This document shows positions 42,407-55,349 of a stretch of DNA of 64,000 nucleotides, piece by piece. Both the position numbers and the translations under genes were made by a program. Origin of the DNA: Chytriomyces cf. hyalinus JEL632 (taxonomy: Eukaryota; Chytridiomycota; Chytridiomycetes; Chytridiales; Chytriomycetaceae); assembly GCA_025435555.1 (NCBI GenBank), contig JAIWWG010000024.1, forward strand, positions 333,736-397,735, in the 5' to 3' direction. How positions within the stretch are numbered: the first letter of the stretch is position 1; each line of letters starts with the position of its first letter. Below the pieces are notes generated by a model. It was not told the DNA's origin and did not search any database. It was given only the letters and a program-made list of their open reading frames with translations.

Positions 42407-44505
42407 ATGAACATTGGCAAGAAACTGGGGCAGCTGAAGCAGGTGCGTCGACAACGGCATGCGAGATAGACAAACTGCTAACACCTCCCTCTCGAATGCA
42501 TGCATGCAGTGGACTGGTACCGTCGCGGCCTTCTTCTCGCTGTTTGCTTACACAACTCACACACCAATTAGGCGAGAAAATGGGCGGTGCTCACCGCACG
42601 GGTGGGTCGTGTCTGAAGGCTCATCTATCGCTGATCGTCTATTCCATTGCAAACCAGAGACTTCCGAGGAATTTAAGCAGCTGGAGCTCGTGACCGAAGT
42701 CCGCAAAGAGCACTATGAGAAGCTCGAGAGCCAGCTGCACCTGTTTATCCGTTCCATCAGTGAGTCTGCCAACGCATTCCATCCCGCACCGTGCTTCCGT
42801 GGATGCGCCATCCTGGGCTTTGTCCATGTCTCCATTCCAAAAAAATCCCAATTATTGCGGCTGTTCGTGTCTCACATTTTCTTTCCAGGCAAAGGCGACG
42901 GCAAAGAAAAAGACAGATCGCCAATGGACATGTTTGGATCTGTCATGACAACTGTTGGAACCAGTCTCGAACCGTCATCTTACAGTTAGTATGTGTTTCA
43001 CACTGTTTCTTGCAACCTAACCGCAACCCTTTCTTCCCCAGCAAAGGCACTCACGCAGTGCGGTGATGCACACGCAGAAGTTGCAAACTTGCAGCGTAAT
43101 TTTGTTAATGCCGTCAAGGACGGTTTCGGCGAAGAAATGGCTCGTCAGATGCAGGACGTGAAAGACTATTCGGTACAAATCCCGCCTGCCTTTTTATGAA
43201 CGACTTGAATTTCTCACGCCGTCTTCCGTGCAAAATCAATCGCAGAAACTGAAAGCGAAGCTCGAAAACCGCCGCCTGGACTATGATGCTAAAATGAACA
43301 AGGCTCAGAAAGCCAAGGTTGCCTCGCCAGCGTTGGAGGAGGATGTCCGTGTCGCTCAAACAAAATACGAAGAAACTCTGCAGGATATCACTGCGCGAAT
43401 GATTGCATTAAACGCGAATGAAGATGATCAGTTGACGGAGTTGGTTCATTTCGTGGATGCTGAGGTCGAATTTTTCCAGTCAGGCTTGGAAGTGCTGCTG
43501 AAGTTGCAAAAGGAGTTCACTGGGTACAGATAGGCTCTTGCTCATTATCTTTTCAATTTGTTAACGATTCCCTCCCCCGCCACATAGAGTATCACGTTCT
43601 CGGCACACTGCTACAAAAGCCGAATTTAAGCGAACAATCTCTACGGCATCATCTATGTACGACGCTGGGCACAGGGAATCAAGTTACTCCATTTCACACA
43701 CACCAGCCGTCACTCCACCTCTTGGCGGCGTTTCAAGCGCCGGCCGAGTCACTCGAAGTAATAGTGGCTTCGCTATCGGAACAAGTACTGGTGGTCCACC
43801 TCCCCTACCCAATCGGGATCCTGTCTGTGAGTTGGCTGCATTCTCATTTCCCATCTCGCTGACTCATTTCAATTCAGCTGCGCCTCAACCTCCGGGAGGG
43901 AAGCAAACAAAGGCGTTGTATCAGTTCGATGCTGAAGGGCCAGGAGAATTATCAAGTACCCTTTTCTTTTGTTCCTTAGCTGATTGTTTCATTAACACAT
44001 CGAAACTACAGTTCGCAAGGGTGATGTCATCAATGTGATAGAAGAAGTCGACGAGGGGTGGTGGATAGGAGAACTCGCAGACGGCTCAGGTCGCCAAGGC
44101 ATGTTCCCCGCAAACTACTGTGAAGTCATTGAATTGCAACCCCTTGTCGGTCGAAGTGCACCCCAAGTTCCGCCACCCTTTTCGTCTTATGGAAGTAGTG
44201 CCCCAGCGTCTCCACGGCTGAGTTCCAGCTCAAGCTCGAACGGTGCTGCTCAGCAGAGGGGATACGGATATGGCGCTCAACCTGTCAGTTCTGCTGCAGT
44301 TCCTCCGAGGGGTGTTGCAGCGGTTCCATCGAGACCTGTGTACGATGGAGGCAGTGCAGAGTATGCGCCTTCGTGTGGGACGTGTGGGTGTGCAGAGTTT
44401 TTGGAGAATGCTTTCAAGCCTGGACAGTGTCGCAGCTGCTTTCACAAGTTGAGTTGGTTTCATTCCCGCCTTTGGTCTCCGCTGATCCAATTTTTCAGGC
44501 ATTGA
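42407..44505 (+). CDS. BAR-SH3 adaptor protein with C-terminal Cys motif
   Basis: Ten exons (42407-42446, 42572-42601, 42658-42759, 42889-42984, 43042-43172, 43246-43523, 43588-43826, 43878-43955, 44012-44447, 44499-44505) encode about 478 aa. The N-terminal 250 residues form a BAR domain (EKMGGAHRTETSEEFKQLE, coiled helices, VDAEVEFFQSGLEVLLKLQ), which bends membranes in endocytosis. An SH3 domain follows (KALYQFDAEGPGELS, EGWWIGEL, GMFPANYCE). The C-terminus ends in CGTCGCAEFLENAFKPG and CRSCFHKH, a Cys/His cluster seen on many fungal SH3/BAR proteins; the last two residues come from a 7-nt terminal exon. The donor of the first intron is uncertain: the strong CAG|GTGCGT site does not keep phase, so a weaker site four bases later was used. 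Confidence 0.85.
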
Positions 44506-44776
44506 GTCGCATAACACTTTGGCGTTATTCATTCCTTCAACTTTCACATTTTCGTCGAACACATTTTTTTTTGTCCCTTGTTCATGCGCAATATAAAATG
44601 AGTTGCTGCGCGTTGGTTGCATATCTACTCAAACAAAAAACAAGCTGTGACAAAAGAAGATGGTTATGTTTTTATTTGAATTCTACGAAAAATAAAACGC
44701 GATGGCTTCGAAACTTGTGCTTCGACAGCGTGCATCTGGCTGAACTTGAACTGTACGTCCCCCCCAATGCGACTAT

Positions 44777-47700
44777 TTAGTCTGAATCATCCTCATAGGC
44801 TTGAGCGCTGAATAAATCATCTGCAGAAATAGGCACTTTGCCTGCTTCCTCCTCCTCCTCCTCACCACCAGCACCGTAATCGTCAAAATCAAAGTCGTCT
44901 GCATCCTTCCCATCCAACCCCTTTTCGGCTCCATAATCTCCCAAATCAAAGTCGGATCCTTCCATACTTGCGTCGGCAAGCAGTTTATCAACATGAGTTT
45001 CGTCTTCCACAGAGTCCACCTCTTCGTTTGCATCTTCACCAAAATCTGAGAATTTCTCTTGAAGCAGGTCGTCAAGCTTTGATGACGCTTCTAGCTCCTC
45101 GACTTCCTCCTGGTGGTTTCGTTTTCATTAGACTGAACTCGTTTAACCAATCAAAAGGTGGGAAATGTACCACTTCGTTAGCAGCGTCGAATGCCAAACT
45201 TTCTGAGGAACTTGTAGTCTCGCCCCCGTACAACTCAGTTTGGTCAAAGTTGTCTTCGTTCCTGTCAGATGAATCGTCGCCGTAAATCGCAGCTTCGAAA
45301 TCTTTCACAGGATCAGAAGGTTCAAGGTCCAACTCTGAATCTCCTAATGAAACGGAGTTTCATGTTAAAAAAAAACTGAATGGTTCATGACATTTTAAAA
45401 ACAATACAAACCAGGCAAAGCCATGCTTCCAAACTCTGGTGACAAGGAGTATTTTGAAAGATCGGCGCTGAGTGCAGTGGTTTCTGCCAAATCGATTTGC
45501 TCTGTTGATCGAAAACGAGGTTAGAATGCAGTTATGTGAAGGCCAAGTTGCGATTTCGTACCATCCGAGAAACCAGCTGATGAAAACATATCCTCGTACA
45601 GTGCAGATGCTTGCAGGGAATTCAGCACTGAGTCCCGCGACTTCATCAAGTCAGAGCCATCAGCAGCTTGATTGACGGTTTCCTCAAGTTTTGGTTCCAG
45701 AAACACGTCCAACTCATATGAAGCTTGTTTTGAGGTATCTGCCTCAACAGTGTAGGGTTGTTCAATCACAATTTCTTCATCGGAAGGAAGCGCTCCCAAC
45801 TCTGCAATAACTTCAGATTCTGATAGCAGGCTTGTCGTCTCTTCCACAGTTATTTCTTGGGCGGATGAGATTTCAATGCCCAACTCTGTTAGAATGTCCT
45901 CCTCAGCCAAAGAATCGGAGAACTCTTGAATCACGGTCTCTGCGATCGCCTTTGATTCTGTTTCACTGATCTTTGACAGAATTGGTACAGATGGAGCAGC
46001 ATATGTCGCGGTCGCGAACACATCGTCTGCACCAGGCGCATTGGCCGTAAGAGGGGTATGATTGACTGCGCAATAACATTCGTTTAGAACAAGCCGTTTT
46101 CGGATGACATGAAAAGTATGAGCAACGAGTTTACCTTCTCTGGCGGTAACTGGGATCTTGGCGTCCAATCCCTTCACGGCTTCAGCATCTTTGATGTTCG
46201 ATGAGATAGGCGCACTCTCAGGATTCAACACCCTGATAGCCTCGTAGTGTCCCTCCAATGCAAGTACGTGACCGATGGAATAACAACTCTCGGAGTAACC
46301 GGCCGATTCATGCTGACACTGGTAAGAATAACATGATGAGCCTGGAGTCACAGCGGCAAGCTTTTCTGGAGCATCCACAACGCTTAATGCAGGGGTAATC
46401 AAAGTTTCTGGACTTTTTTGGATGGCGATTTGTTTGACCACCTCCAGGGTTGGATTACGAACAATGATTGGGTTGAGTTCATCAGTGTCTTCTTGCAAGT
46501 GACTGATGGAGTAGCAGGATGCCCCGCCAGTTTCGATTCCGTTCCTACATGAGTAAGAATAGCAACCTGATTCGTGGTTGCCATCCATGATGATGACGCC
46601 TTCAATAATAACTGCCTTCAAACTTGCTGGTGGGATCGAACTTGAGTCGCTACTGAGGATGTCCAAAGATTTGTGTGTTCCTTCTTGAACCACAGAGCGG
46701 ATTTCTGCTTCATCATGGATCGCGATGTCAGAAATTTGACGCGTTGTCACAGCGTGGAAATCGTCAACGGCATTCACTTTGCTTTGAAGAGAGAACAGGT
46801 CTTCCTGGTCAAGAGTAGAAATCTCTTCTTCCTCCAGAGCAATAATCTCGTTTTCCTCAGGAGCGACATCAGCAGCAATGATCTCGTCGTCCTCAGGAGC
46901 GGTTAACTCGTCGACTTCAGAAACAGCAATCTCTTCGTCCTCAGGAGCAATAACCTCGTCCTCCTCAGGAGCAATAATCTCGTCCTCCTTAGGAGCGGTA
47001 ATCTCTTCGTCTTCAGGAGCAGCAATCTCTTCTTCCTCAGGAGCAATAATCTCAGCCTCGACAGGAGCAGCAGCAATTCTATCCTCATCGAGAGAGGCAA
47101 TCTCTTTGCTTTCAGGAGTGTACATGTCTTCTTCTTCAGGAGCAGGAATCTCATCCTCGAAACGAGTAGATACCACATCGTCTTCAGGAGCGGTAATGTC
47201 GTTGTCCTCAGCGGTAATCTCGTCGTCCTCAGGAGTAGTAATCTCGTCATCTTCAGGAACAGTTATCTCATCCTCGGCAGGATCAGCAGTAGCGGAAATG
47301 TCTTTGTCTTCAGGCACAGCAATGTCTTCCTCGAGAGTAGTTGGAATCTCCTCGTCAACAGTAGCTGCCATCACCTTGTTTTCAGTAACAGTGCTTTCAA
47401 AGTCAGCACCGTCATTAATGCTGAAAGTAGGCGTAACAATAATAATCGGGGACACTGGGTTTGGTTCAACGTCGCTCTCTTCTTTGGGTGGCAGCTCTTG
47501 ATTTTCGCCGGTCTCTTCATCAAGCTCGTATTCTCCTTCACTTTCTTCTTGTACAGATCCCATTGACTTTGCGAGAGCATCAGACGAGAAACTGTTGGTG
47601 TCATCAAGAATACGCGGTGTTGAGTTTGCACTGAACAGCAACGACGCTCTTGTAAAGCCGGCTTGGCCAGGGGCCATGGACGTCCTTTCACCCTTCACCA

Positions 47701-50700
47701 TTTGAGAGATGGCCTGTTTGGCATTCTTTTCAAATTCGGCGCGGAGGGCTTTGTTTTCGCGCTCCTTCATCATGGCGGCAGCAAGCTTCTCCTCCTCTTC
47801 TTCAAGGCGCTTTGCTTCTTCGTTTGCTTTTCTACGAGTCTCTTCCATTTCTTTCTGAATGGCCTCAAACGATGTTGGGGCAGATCGTCCAGCTGGTTCA
47901 CCCAATTTTCCGACGCCCAGGTAGCCTCCAGCGCTGTTGACCATGCTTGTGACGGTTTTTGAAAGTGGCTGGAGCATCGACATCCGCGCTGGTTTCGGTG
48001 CTGAGGCAGGAATTTCAGCAACTACGGATTCATTGCTGATGGCGCTTTCAGGGCTCATGACAAAGTCGTGAGCTTTGCTGTCAAATTCTTCAGATGCCTT
48101 TTCCAATGCGGCTTTCAGATCTGGAACGCTTGCACTGGCGGATAGCCTTTCGCTCACGACAAGGTTCAAAATACTGCTCCTGCGGCTGTTGAATGATAAA
48201 ACGATTAGTACACAGGAGAACAGGATGGACTACCGTTATTACCGATGGCGCGCTTCAAATTCCTTGAACGCCCGTGTAATTTTTTTAAACGCTGGGTTTA
48301 ATTCTGCAGGGTGGTGGTACACAGGCTCATACAAAGCAGAGTCGGCCGGAACAAACTATTTCATTACAGATAAGCGAAAGAACGAAAGCCGAGTTATAGA
48401 AACACTCACATGAACGGCGCCGAGTTTGAACATTTCTCCCTCGCCTGGAATGCGTTTCAAATCAATGTAACACGTGTTGATGCTACAGAGCGTCTTGATG
48501 TATCCCAAATGAAGGTTCACAACTCCCAATCCAGCAAGCTGTTTATGTTCTTCCGACGGGAAGTAGCGAATGAATCCTCTCAGCACTTCCAACTCTGGGT
48601 CAATGACTTGCTTAGAACCCTCATTTGCACCGCAAATAAACTGAAGCTGAATCTGCTGAGTTTCTGTCTGAAGACCGCCCACGTTTGCGGGGATTTCGAT
48701 TTCACAGATCACTTCAAAGACACCTCGCGGTAGCCCAGAATCAAGCCGGAGTAAACCGACGTGACCGTGCGACCCAGAACCCGTGGTGAACTGCCACTGG
48801 TCTGAGGAGCGAGAATTCAGTTCCAGCCGGTTCTGGTTCATCTTTGTGATGACGGATTGGTTCCATCCCTGAATCTCAAACTCCTGAAGTTCTTGAGGAT
48901 CTGATGCAAAACCTGGTGTTGTGATGGGATGAACTTCCGCCGAGTTGGATCCAGCAGTGATCATGTTGGAGATTTTGGAAGCAGAAGAAGAGATTAAGTT
49001 TCTGACGGCTCCTAGTCTTGTTTTACTGGATGCAAACACTTTGGAAGATGGCCACTGAGAGAGGTAATTGTTAAATTTGGTTCATCATCCAAAAAGCAAG
49101 AACACACCTTTCCGTGAAGATGAACTAAAGTGAGGGACCCATAAATGTCCAAAACGCTCAGATGCCGTGCCCCAAAGACGAAGCACGCAACTTTTGGAGG
49201 CGATGAAATCATCCACAAATCATGCACCCACACAAGGTCACCAGTGGAAGTATTATGAACAGTCACGCGTTTGTCTTCTGAAAATGACGCGACAGTTGCG
49301 TCATCCGAGGACCAGCAGATTGCGAGTATGGAGAAACTGGACGACTGCTTGTCTGGATGAGTCATCAGCGTCCGTTTAGTTTTGCTGTCCAAGAACCAGA
49401 TTGTTGCTTGACCCTCCGATTCTCCGGTGGCAACGTGCTTGTCATTGCTGGATGAGAAGGCCACTGCAGTTGGGCGGCTGAGATTATAGTCGGAAAGTCC
49501 GTTCGTGGACCAAAGGCTGGATGATGACCAGCGGTGGTAATTGGCTGCCATTGACAACGATCCTCTCTCATTGGAGGACACTTCCACAGGATAAATGAGA
49601 ACTGTCAATGCATCAAGGTCTTCAGAGTTCCCATCCCAAATGACAACTGTCTTTTCATCCAACGTTGCAGCGACCGCACGGCTGCCTCCATGCGCAGCAG
49701 ACAGGGAGGTTACACGGCCGTGCTTGAGATGCAGAGACTTCAATGGTTTTGGCTCAAATGTTTGAGGAGACCATTCCCAAAGATGCAATGATCCGTCTTC
49801 GTGCCCAGTGACAAAAGTCAGAATCTCGCCGGCTGGTGCCTCTTTCGGGTTTACTGAAGTTATCGTCGTAGGTACGAAAGTGACTGAAGTCGGGCATGAA
49901 ATTGTGGAGAGTTCTCGGAGATCCAGGGACGCAACCAGGCCATCCTCGACTTTTTTTGAGTTCCATAAGCCCTTAATCCACGCCCGCTGGTCAATGGAGA
50001 TGTTGTCATTGTAGAGAAGCGTGACTTGGCCTTGATCCGTCACCGCAATTGTGAACGGCTTGTCGGGATGGTTACTAATCGCAACCACGATGTCCTTGTA
50101 CATGGCCCCTTTGGTCGGGGAGTTGTAACCTTCCTCTGACACCACATCATATGTTCGAACCTTGGATTTGCCTTTTCCTTCAGACAAGGAAATCTCAGTC
50201 CTGTTCTCGGAAATCGCCCATCCAAGGACAGAGCTCGAGTTGACGACGGGGCAAAGTCCCTGAGATAACGCAGGCAGAAGGGAGATGTATCGAACTGTTG
50301 AATGGTCTCCCAAATCATTGATGGCCCAGACTTGACTTGTTCCAGAGTCGCCGTCGGTAACAATCGTTAAACGATTACGCGAAAAGTGGCAAATGGGTTG
50401 CTCGGCATCTGCGCCCAAGATTGTTCCCATGTGCATGAAAGTTGGCAATTCCGGCGTTTCCTTTCCAGGCTTTTCTTGCGATTCAGTCAATCCAAGAATG
50501 TGAATCACTCTGCCCTCGATCGGAACAATTGCAATCTTGGATCCATCCGATGAAAGAGACACGAATCGGACAGAGTCGATTTCAACATCAGCGCGAGCTA
50601 CCGGCTTTTTGGAACGAAAGTCAATCATTGTGTAACCCTTTCCGTCGTCATTTGCTACTAGGACTAAAGGTGACTTGTGCGCGAGAGCGAATCGGGCACA

Positions 50701-53700
50701 TCCGTCCACAGGAGGATCGCTATGCGCCTTTGTCGGAATGTATTGCAAGAATAATCCACTGTCTGCGTCAGAGGCCAATTCGTCCACATCGAGGAGAATA
50801 AATAGATCACGGTACTCATCCCAGAAACCCATCGTGCTGTATGAAGTACACACAGGTTGTCTCGGATACTGGGATTTGATTGCCCTCAGCACTGTGAATG
50901 AGCCTGCATCCCAGAGAACGATTCGACCGGGTTCGGATCCGTCTGAACCAGTGACAACACATCCATCATCCTTTGTCCATGCAATTGCTGTAATGATATC
51001 TCCATCTGGCAACGATGGGTCTTCAGCTCGTCGCAACTGAGACAAATCGGTGGTTTTCAAAAAGGTGAGCGACCGCGACGCAACCGCAATCATTTTTCCA
51101 CTGCGCGAAAAACAGCAGGTAAGAGGCATTTGCTGCTCATCTTCATTGATTTCCAGTACACACTGCCGGCGAAGACGTGACCGCTCCTCCGGTAACACAG
51201 CAGTGGCCCTGTAATCAATCTCAAACAGTAGCAACGCAGGAACCATGTCATACACTTTGATTCCAGCAACCGCAATCAAGCTTCCAAAAGTATCTCGGCC
51301 CGTTACAGTGAGTTCGTGCGATTGATCTTCGTATTTAAGGATCGCAACTGGTTCGCCTCTGGATGTGGGCTTGTTGAGCCACTCGGCCCAGTTCAAATCA
51401 GGTGCACGGGATTTGACCCATTGACGGGCATCGCCAGAAAGAACAGACGTGGTGTACAAGTTGGCGGCAAGAGGAATCAACTGGCGAGGAGATTTTGAAA
51501 GAGCGCTGTAATTTGTGATCAGGAATCGGTAGTCTGCAGGTGATGAGGTTGTGAGTATCAATACCCATTCAACTACCCGGAAAATGCTGGGAACTGTGAT
51601 ACAAACATTCAGTGAGTTGCGCAGAGTATACTGTATCCCCCATATGATCCAGCGAGTACTTGTAACAGGCCAGAACTTCGTCAAGCAGTCCCGCGTCAAT
51701 TGCCGCGCCAATGTAAGATATGTTTTGGAGCGTTTTAACTGCTTCACCCATAGTCGCACCACCTCCGTTCAGCAAATGCCATCCAACAGATGCAATTCGC
51801 CGTTTGTTGGGCTTTGACGCAATCAACAGTGTCTGGTGGAAGCCGAATGATTTTCCAGTTTTGCCGGCATCTTTGCTGTTTTTGTCGAGCCAGTAATTTG
51901 ATAACGCGCGATGAATTGAGAGTGATCGATCGTCGTGCAAGTATCGTTCGATAGCGACTTGCTTGAAGACTGAGTTTGACCTGATAAACAGGTTAGTTGG
52001 CTTGCTTTCAACCACTTCTGGATTTTCACGAAAGAGATCTTACCAATAGTATGTCTCCATCCCGCAAATAACTTTGATATGAACACAAGAGCCGAGGCTG
52101 TCCAAGATCTTGCCAACCATTTGGCTATTGATTCGCAACACAGTGGGCTCATGAGCCTTATTAAAAAACGCCAGTTCGTCAACAATGAAACCGAGACATA
52201 GCGATCATGAAAGACTTACCCTGTACAAATCCGTAAAAACATCCATATCGCACGAGATGACATCCGTCAACTCGTTTTTACTCAGCCCGCACCGTGCAAC
52301 AGTTAAATACGAGCAGAGCTTTCCTACAAACGCGTTTCCATATCGAAGCTCAAGCGACTCGAGAATGTCCTCAAAGAGTCCAGAAATTGTCTCGGCCTTC
52401 AAACGTGAATGCTCTGACAAGTCAAATGATGCCCATTTGGAGGCATACATGTCCCACGCTGTTTGAATGTATAACGGCATGCATGAGGATTTGCACTTTG
52501 CGATGAAGAGTGACATTTGGTCTTCAGTAAGTTGGCGCTTGTTGGACGCCAACAGACTGGAAACAAACATCTGAGATTCTTCAGGTGTTAATGCTCCCAA
52601 CTCTAAGTAACGTGCATGCGATACAGTTGATTCTCTGGAGCTGGCTGGAGTGAGAGCGGGATACTTTGTGCAAAGGTTGAGAAACAAGGAGTGTTTTTTG
52701 GAAACTGGAAGCGCGGAAATGATCAATTTCACGTTTGAGGGAAGAGTTGCTGGGAGCCAGTCAATGTTCAGTGGATCACTTCCAGTTTCGATTCCACATA
52801 GACCATCGAGAACCTGTCCGTTTTATCGTTGAGATAATGGGTGGCAGCAAGAAGAACACAACGCGCACAAACCAGAAGTAATGGACGTTCGGCGCTAGCT
52901 AACGCCATTGCCATCCGAAGCCCCATTTTAAGTCCATTCGGCGACACTGGCGGCCAAAATTCCAGAATTTCAAACAAGTGTTCAGAAACGGAAATCGATG
53001 TAGAGTCAGAGGCATTCGACAAAGCTTCAATTTCATCCGAGATTCTGGCTCGTAGGTCGTCAATTCCGTACAACCGCGTAATTTGATTGCATAGAGATGA
53101 AATTGTTGAGTTGACGTTTGAAGAGTCCAAAGTTTGGCCGATAAATCGAAATATAGTGGTATATTTGCTGGTCGGGGTGGACGCGTCTAAAACTGTTTTC
53201 GCAAGCAACGCCGATTTTCCGATACCGGCCGGACCTATCATCGAGACGTCTTTAGTTTCAATAATGATCCAATGATTTCTTTTTCTTTACCGTATAAAAT
53301 GAGAACGTTCTCCGTTGCATCGCCAGAGTTCAGAAAGCGAGAAACCTCTGAACGGACACCCTCTCGACCGGCAAAGGTTTGAACATATCGTTTTGCGATA
53401 CTACTGTGCCGCGCAATTTCTGCTTCAAGAAGATCGGCTTTGCTTCCGAGTTTCGTTTGATGATTGTAATGCTTCAAAATGCTCTCGGCCAGAACTTTGG
53501 CAACATCATCACAAAACGATTTCATGTAGGCTGCATGTGCTTTATCTGAAGTTGGAGAAAATCCAGTCTGATCCGTCGCGCTCCACGGCACTGAGAATTT
53601 TCGATTCGATCGCAACTGAGAAGCAAGACTTGCCAAAGATGACGGGTAGTCATCAAAATAAAGTGCATCCGAGACACCATCTGCAAGTTGAGTAAAATTG

Positions 53701-54962
53701 CGCCTGCACAACATTGTCAGAGTTGTTCACCAGAGAGGCAAATTCCGAAACTTGGCACTCACTGGAAGCAGAAATAACGGTCCAGATATTCAGCGTCCCC
53801 AACGGCAAGGATCTCTTTATCCCGGCTTGTCCGAGCATGCATCACTTGGATGTCCGTCGATGAAGAGTAAATCGTGTTGTAAAGGTCGCTGTCATGCGAA
53901 ATTTCGCCCCTCGCGGAACCCTCTCTCAGTACTTCGATAAGTTCGCGACGAGAAAACTTCCATGCCTCGGAGGCTTGTGCAGAAACAATAGGATCGCTCG
54001 ACGATATTCCATCAATAATTGTCTCCGCAGGTCGAAGGCGGTAGACAGAAGGGTCGGGATTTGTATCGAGCGCAAACCACTTATGGAGTATTTCAGAGTC
54101 GCTTTCATCGAGCGAGTTTGCAATCTTTTCGAATTCAGTAAGGGAGATGGTCTGTGGCAGCGTTGGGCGTCCGTATCTGTCGCCTATTAGTTGTGGGTCA
54201 GTATCGTGGTGACTTAACATGAGAACGCCTACGCACCCAGGAAGCAGAAAAACGCCGGTCCAAATGACGTGTCGATACTCTCTTGAAGGGCTTTGTTTAC
54301 AGACTTGTGGAAGATGGAACAGTTAGTTGAAGCAAGAAATCGCAAATGAGAGGGACTGTTACTTCTGCATCTCCATACAAGCTGTCATTCGGAATGTTCC
54401 ATTTCCTGGGAGCGACAACTGTCAGTAAAATATGCACAGGCGGAATATTGTCGACTCACGGGTCAATGACTTCGAAATCCAGGTCAAGAATACGGCAGAA
54501 TCTGCGCATGAAAGGCCACACATCTTTGACAAGAGCATTGCGTTCCCATTCCCAATCTACGCAATATAAAACGCAAGATTGTTGCAGACACGGCGCATAT
54601 TTTACGTTAGCAAGAGGTCATCAGAGAGTGAGAAAGAGAAGTGCGATGGATGGAAGGTTTAACAGAAACTGACCAGTATCGCCACACGAGATGAAGAGCC
54701 TGACAACTCCCGATGATTTTGCGGTTCCTTCCGACCGATCTCTTTCCGCGGCAGCTGCAGCGATGAGGGCGGCGAAGGCGGGCCTCATTTCCCGCACAGG
54801 GGCGCCGTCGAAGCCATTAAAGACTAGCGCGTTGTTTCTTGCCGTGGCCTTAGCGGCTCCTCGTGCAGGGACCTGGTGCGACGCATGGGAGACGGTGCTC
54901 GTCGGACTGGTCGGGGCTGGCTCTTGGGGCGGTGCTGTCTCCCCGGATGGCTGGTTGCCCAT
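44777..54962 (-). CDS. Giant NWD-like NACHT-WD40 protein with acidic C-terminal extension
   Basis: Eighteen exons give 3045 aa: 54962-54674, 54556-54460, 54405-54363, 54303-54237, 54183-53763, 53703-53291, 53234-52873, 52813-52220, 52156-52044, 51980-51577, 51533-49108, 49054-48410, 48355-48243, 48185-46135, 46065-45562, 45501-45412, 45343-45171, 45109-44777. Residues about 80-150 (VRLFISCGDTG, WERNALVKDVWPFMRRFC, DFEVID) match the N-terminal module of NWD1/NPHP3/TEP1-type NTPases. The NACHT domain has Walker A LYGPAGIGKSALLAK (about 443) and Walker B LLLVLDGL. WD40-type repeats cover about 940-1740. A beta-rich segment, a charged helix, acidic repeats and two CYSYxC motifs follow. The joint at 48243/48185 (TACTAAT branch site, correct phase) links the WD40 part to the acidic part. 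STAND NTPases of this type act as signal-triggered switches; ligand unknown. Confidence 0.8.
46780..47360 (-). repeat. Degenerate acidic minisatellite-like repeat in the NACHT-WD40 gene
   Basis: About twenty imperfect units of 21-30 bp encoding a pattern like E-I-x-A-P-E-x-D-E, repeated over about 190 residues. Units share TCAGGAGC and CTCGTC on the plus strand. The opposite strand has a long open frame made of Ser that is an artefact of this repeat. Confidence 0.85.
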
Positions 54963-55349
54963 TCAATGATTTGTTGCAAATTGGATTTATGTGTCTTGTG
55001 TTGTTTCGTTTAAACTTAAAGGCCAGTCCGCGCACTTTCGAATATATTTATGACGAGGGATGATGCTAACCCCTTGCATGAAGCACGGTGGTATATTCTG
55101 GAGTCCCCTCAGAACGCGCTGTGGGAACCGCTTGAATTCTGACCATTGTAAAGGTGAAATCTGTCAAGCATCCGCTACTCCCCTGGTCATTCTCGCCTGA
55201 ACACAGAATATGAAAGGTGCAAGCCAAGCAAAACAAAGTACTCAACAACGAATGTCGCTCTGTCTTATTCTAAAATAACTTGGCTAGCCTCACATAAATA
55301 TGGCATCCTGAACAATGAACAGTTCAAGATCTGGGACCACATGTATGCT
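54963..55349. other. Intergenic stretch, no gene recognised
   Basis: This 387-bp gap between the start of the NACHT-WD40 gene and the end of the next minus-strand gene has no open frame with a recognisable domain. It should contain the NACHT-WD40 promoter and the neighbour's 3' UTR. Confidence 0.4.

Noticed and set aside
42459-42989. 176-codon open frame at the 5' end of the BAR-SH3 gene
   Set aside because: It reads through two introns; only its middle and end coincide with real exons.
46878-47501. 207-codon Ser-rich open frame on the plus strand
   Set aside because: Produced by the acidic repeat on the opposite strand; pure low complexity.
44777-48239. Separate acidic-protein gene distinct from the NACHT-WD40 gene
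   Set aside because: Considered because of a stop at 48239, but a donor in CATCGGTAATA, a TACTAAT branch site and an acceptor at 48186 join both parts in phase, and no start codon fits a separate gene.
53250-53290. 41-nt intron before the NACHT P-loop
   Set aside because: A second acceptor 15 bases further gives a 56-nt intron and the canonical LYGPAGIGKS Walker A, so the longer intron was chosen.
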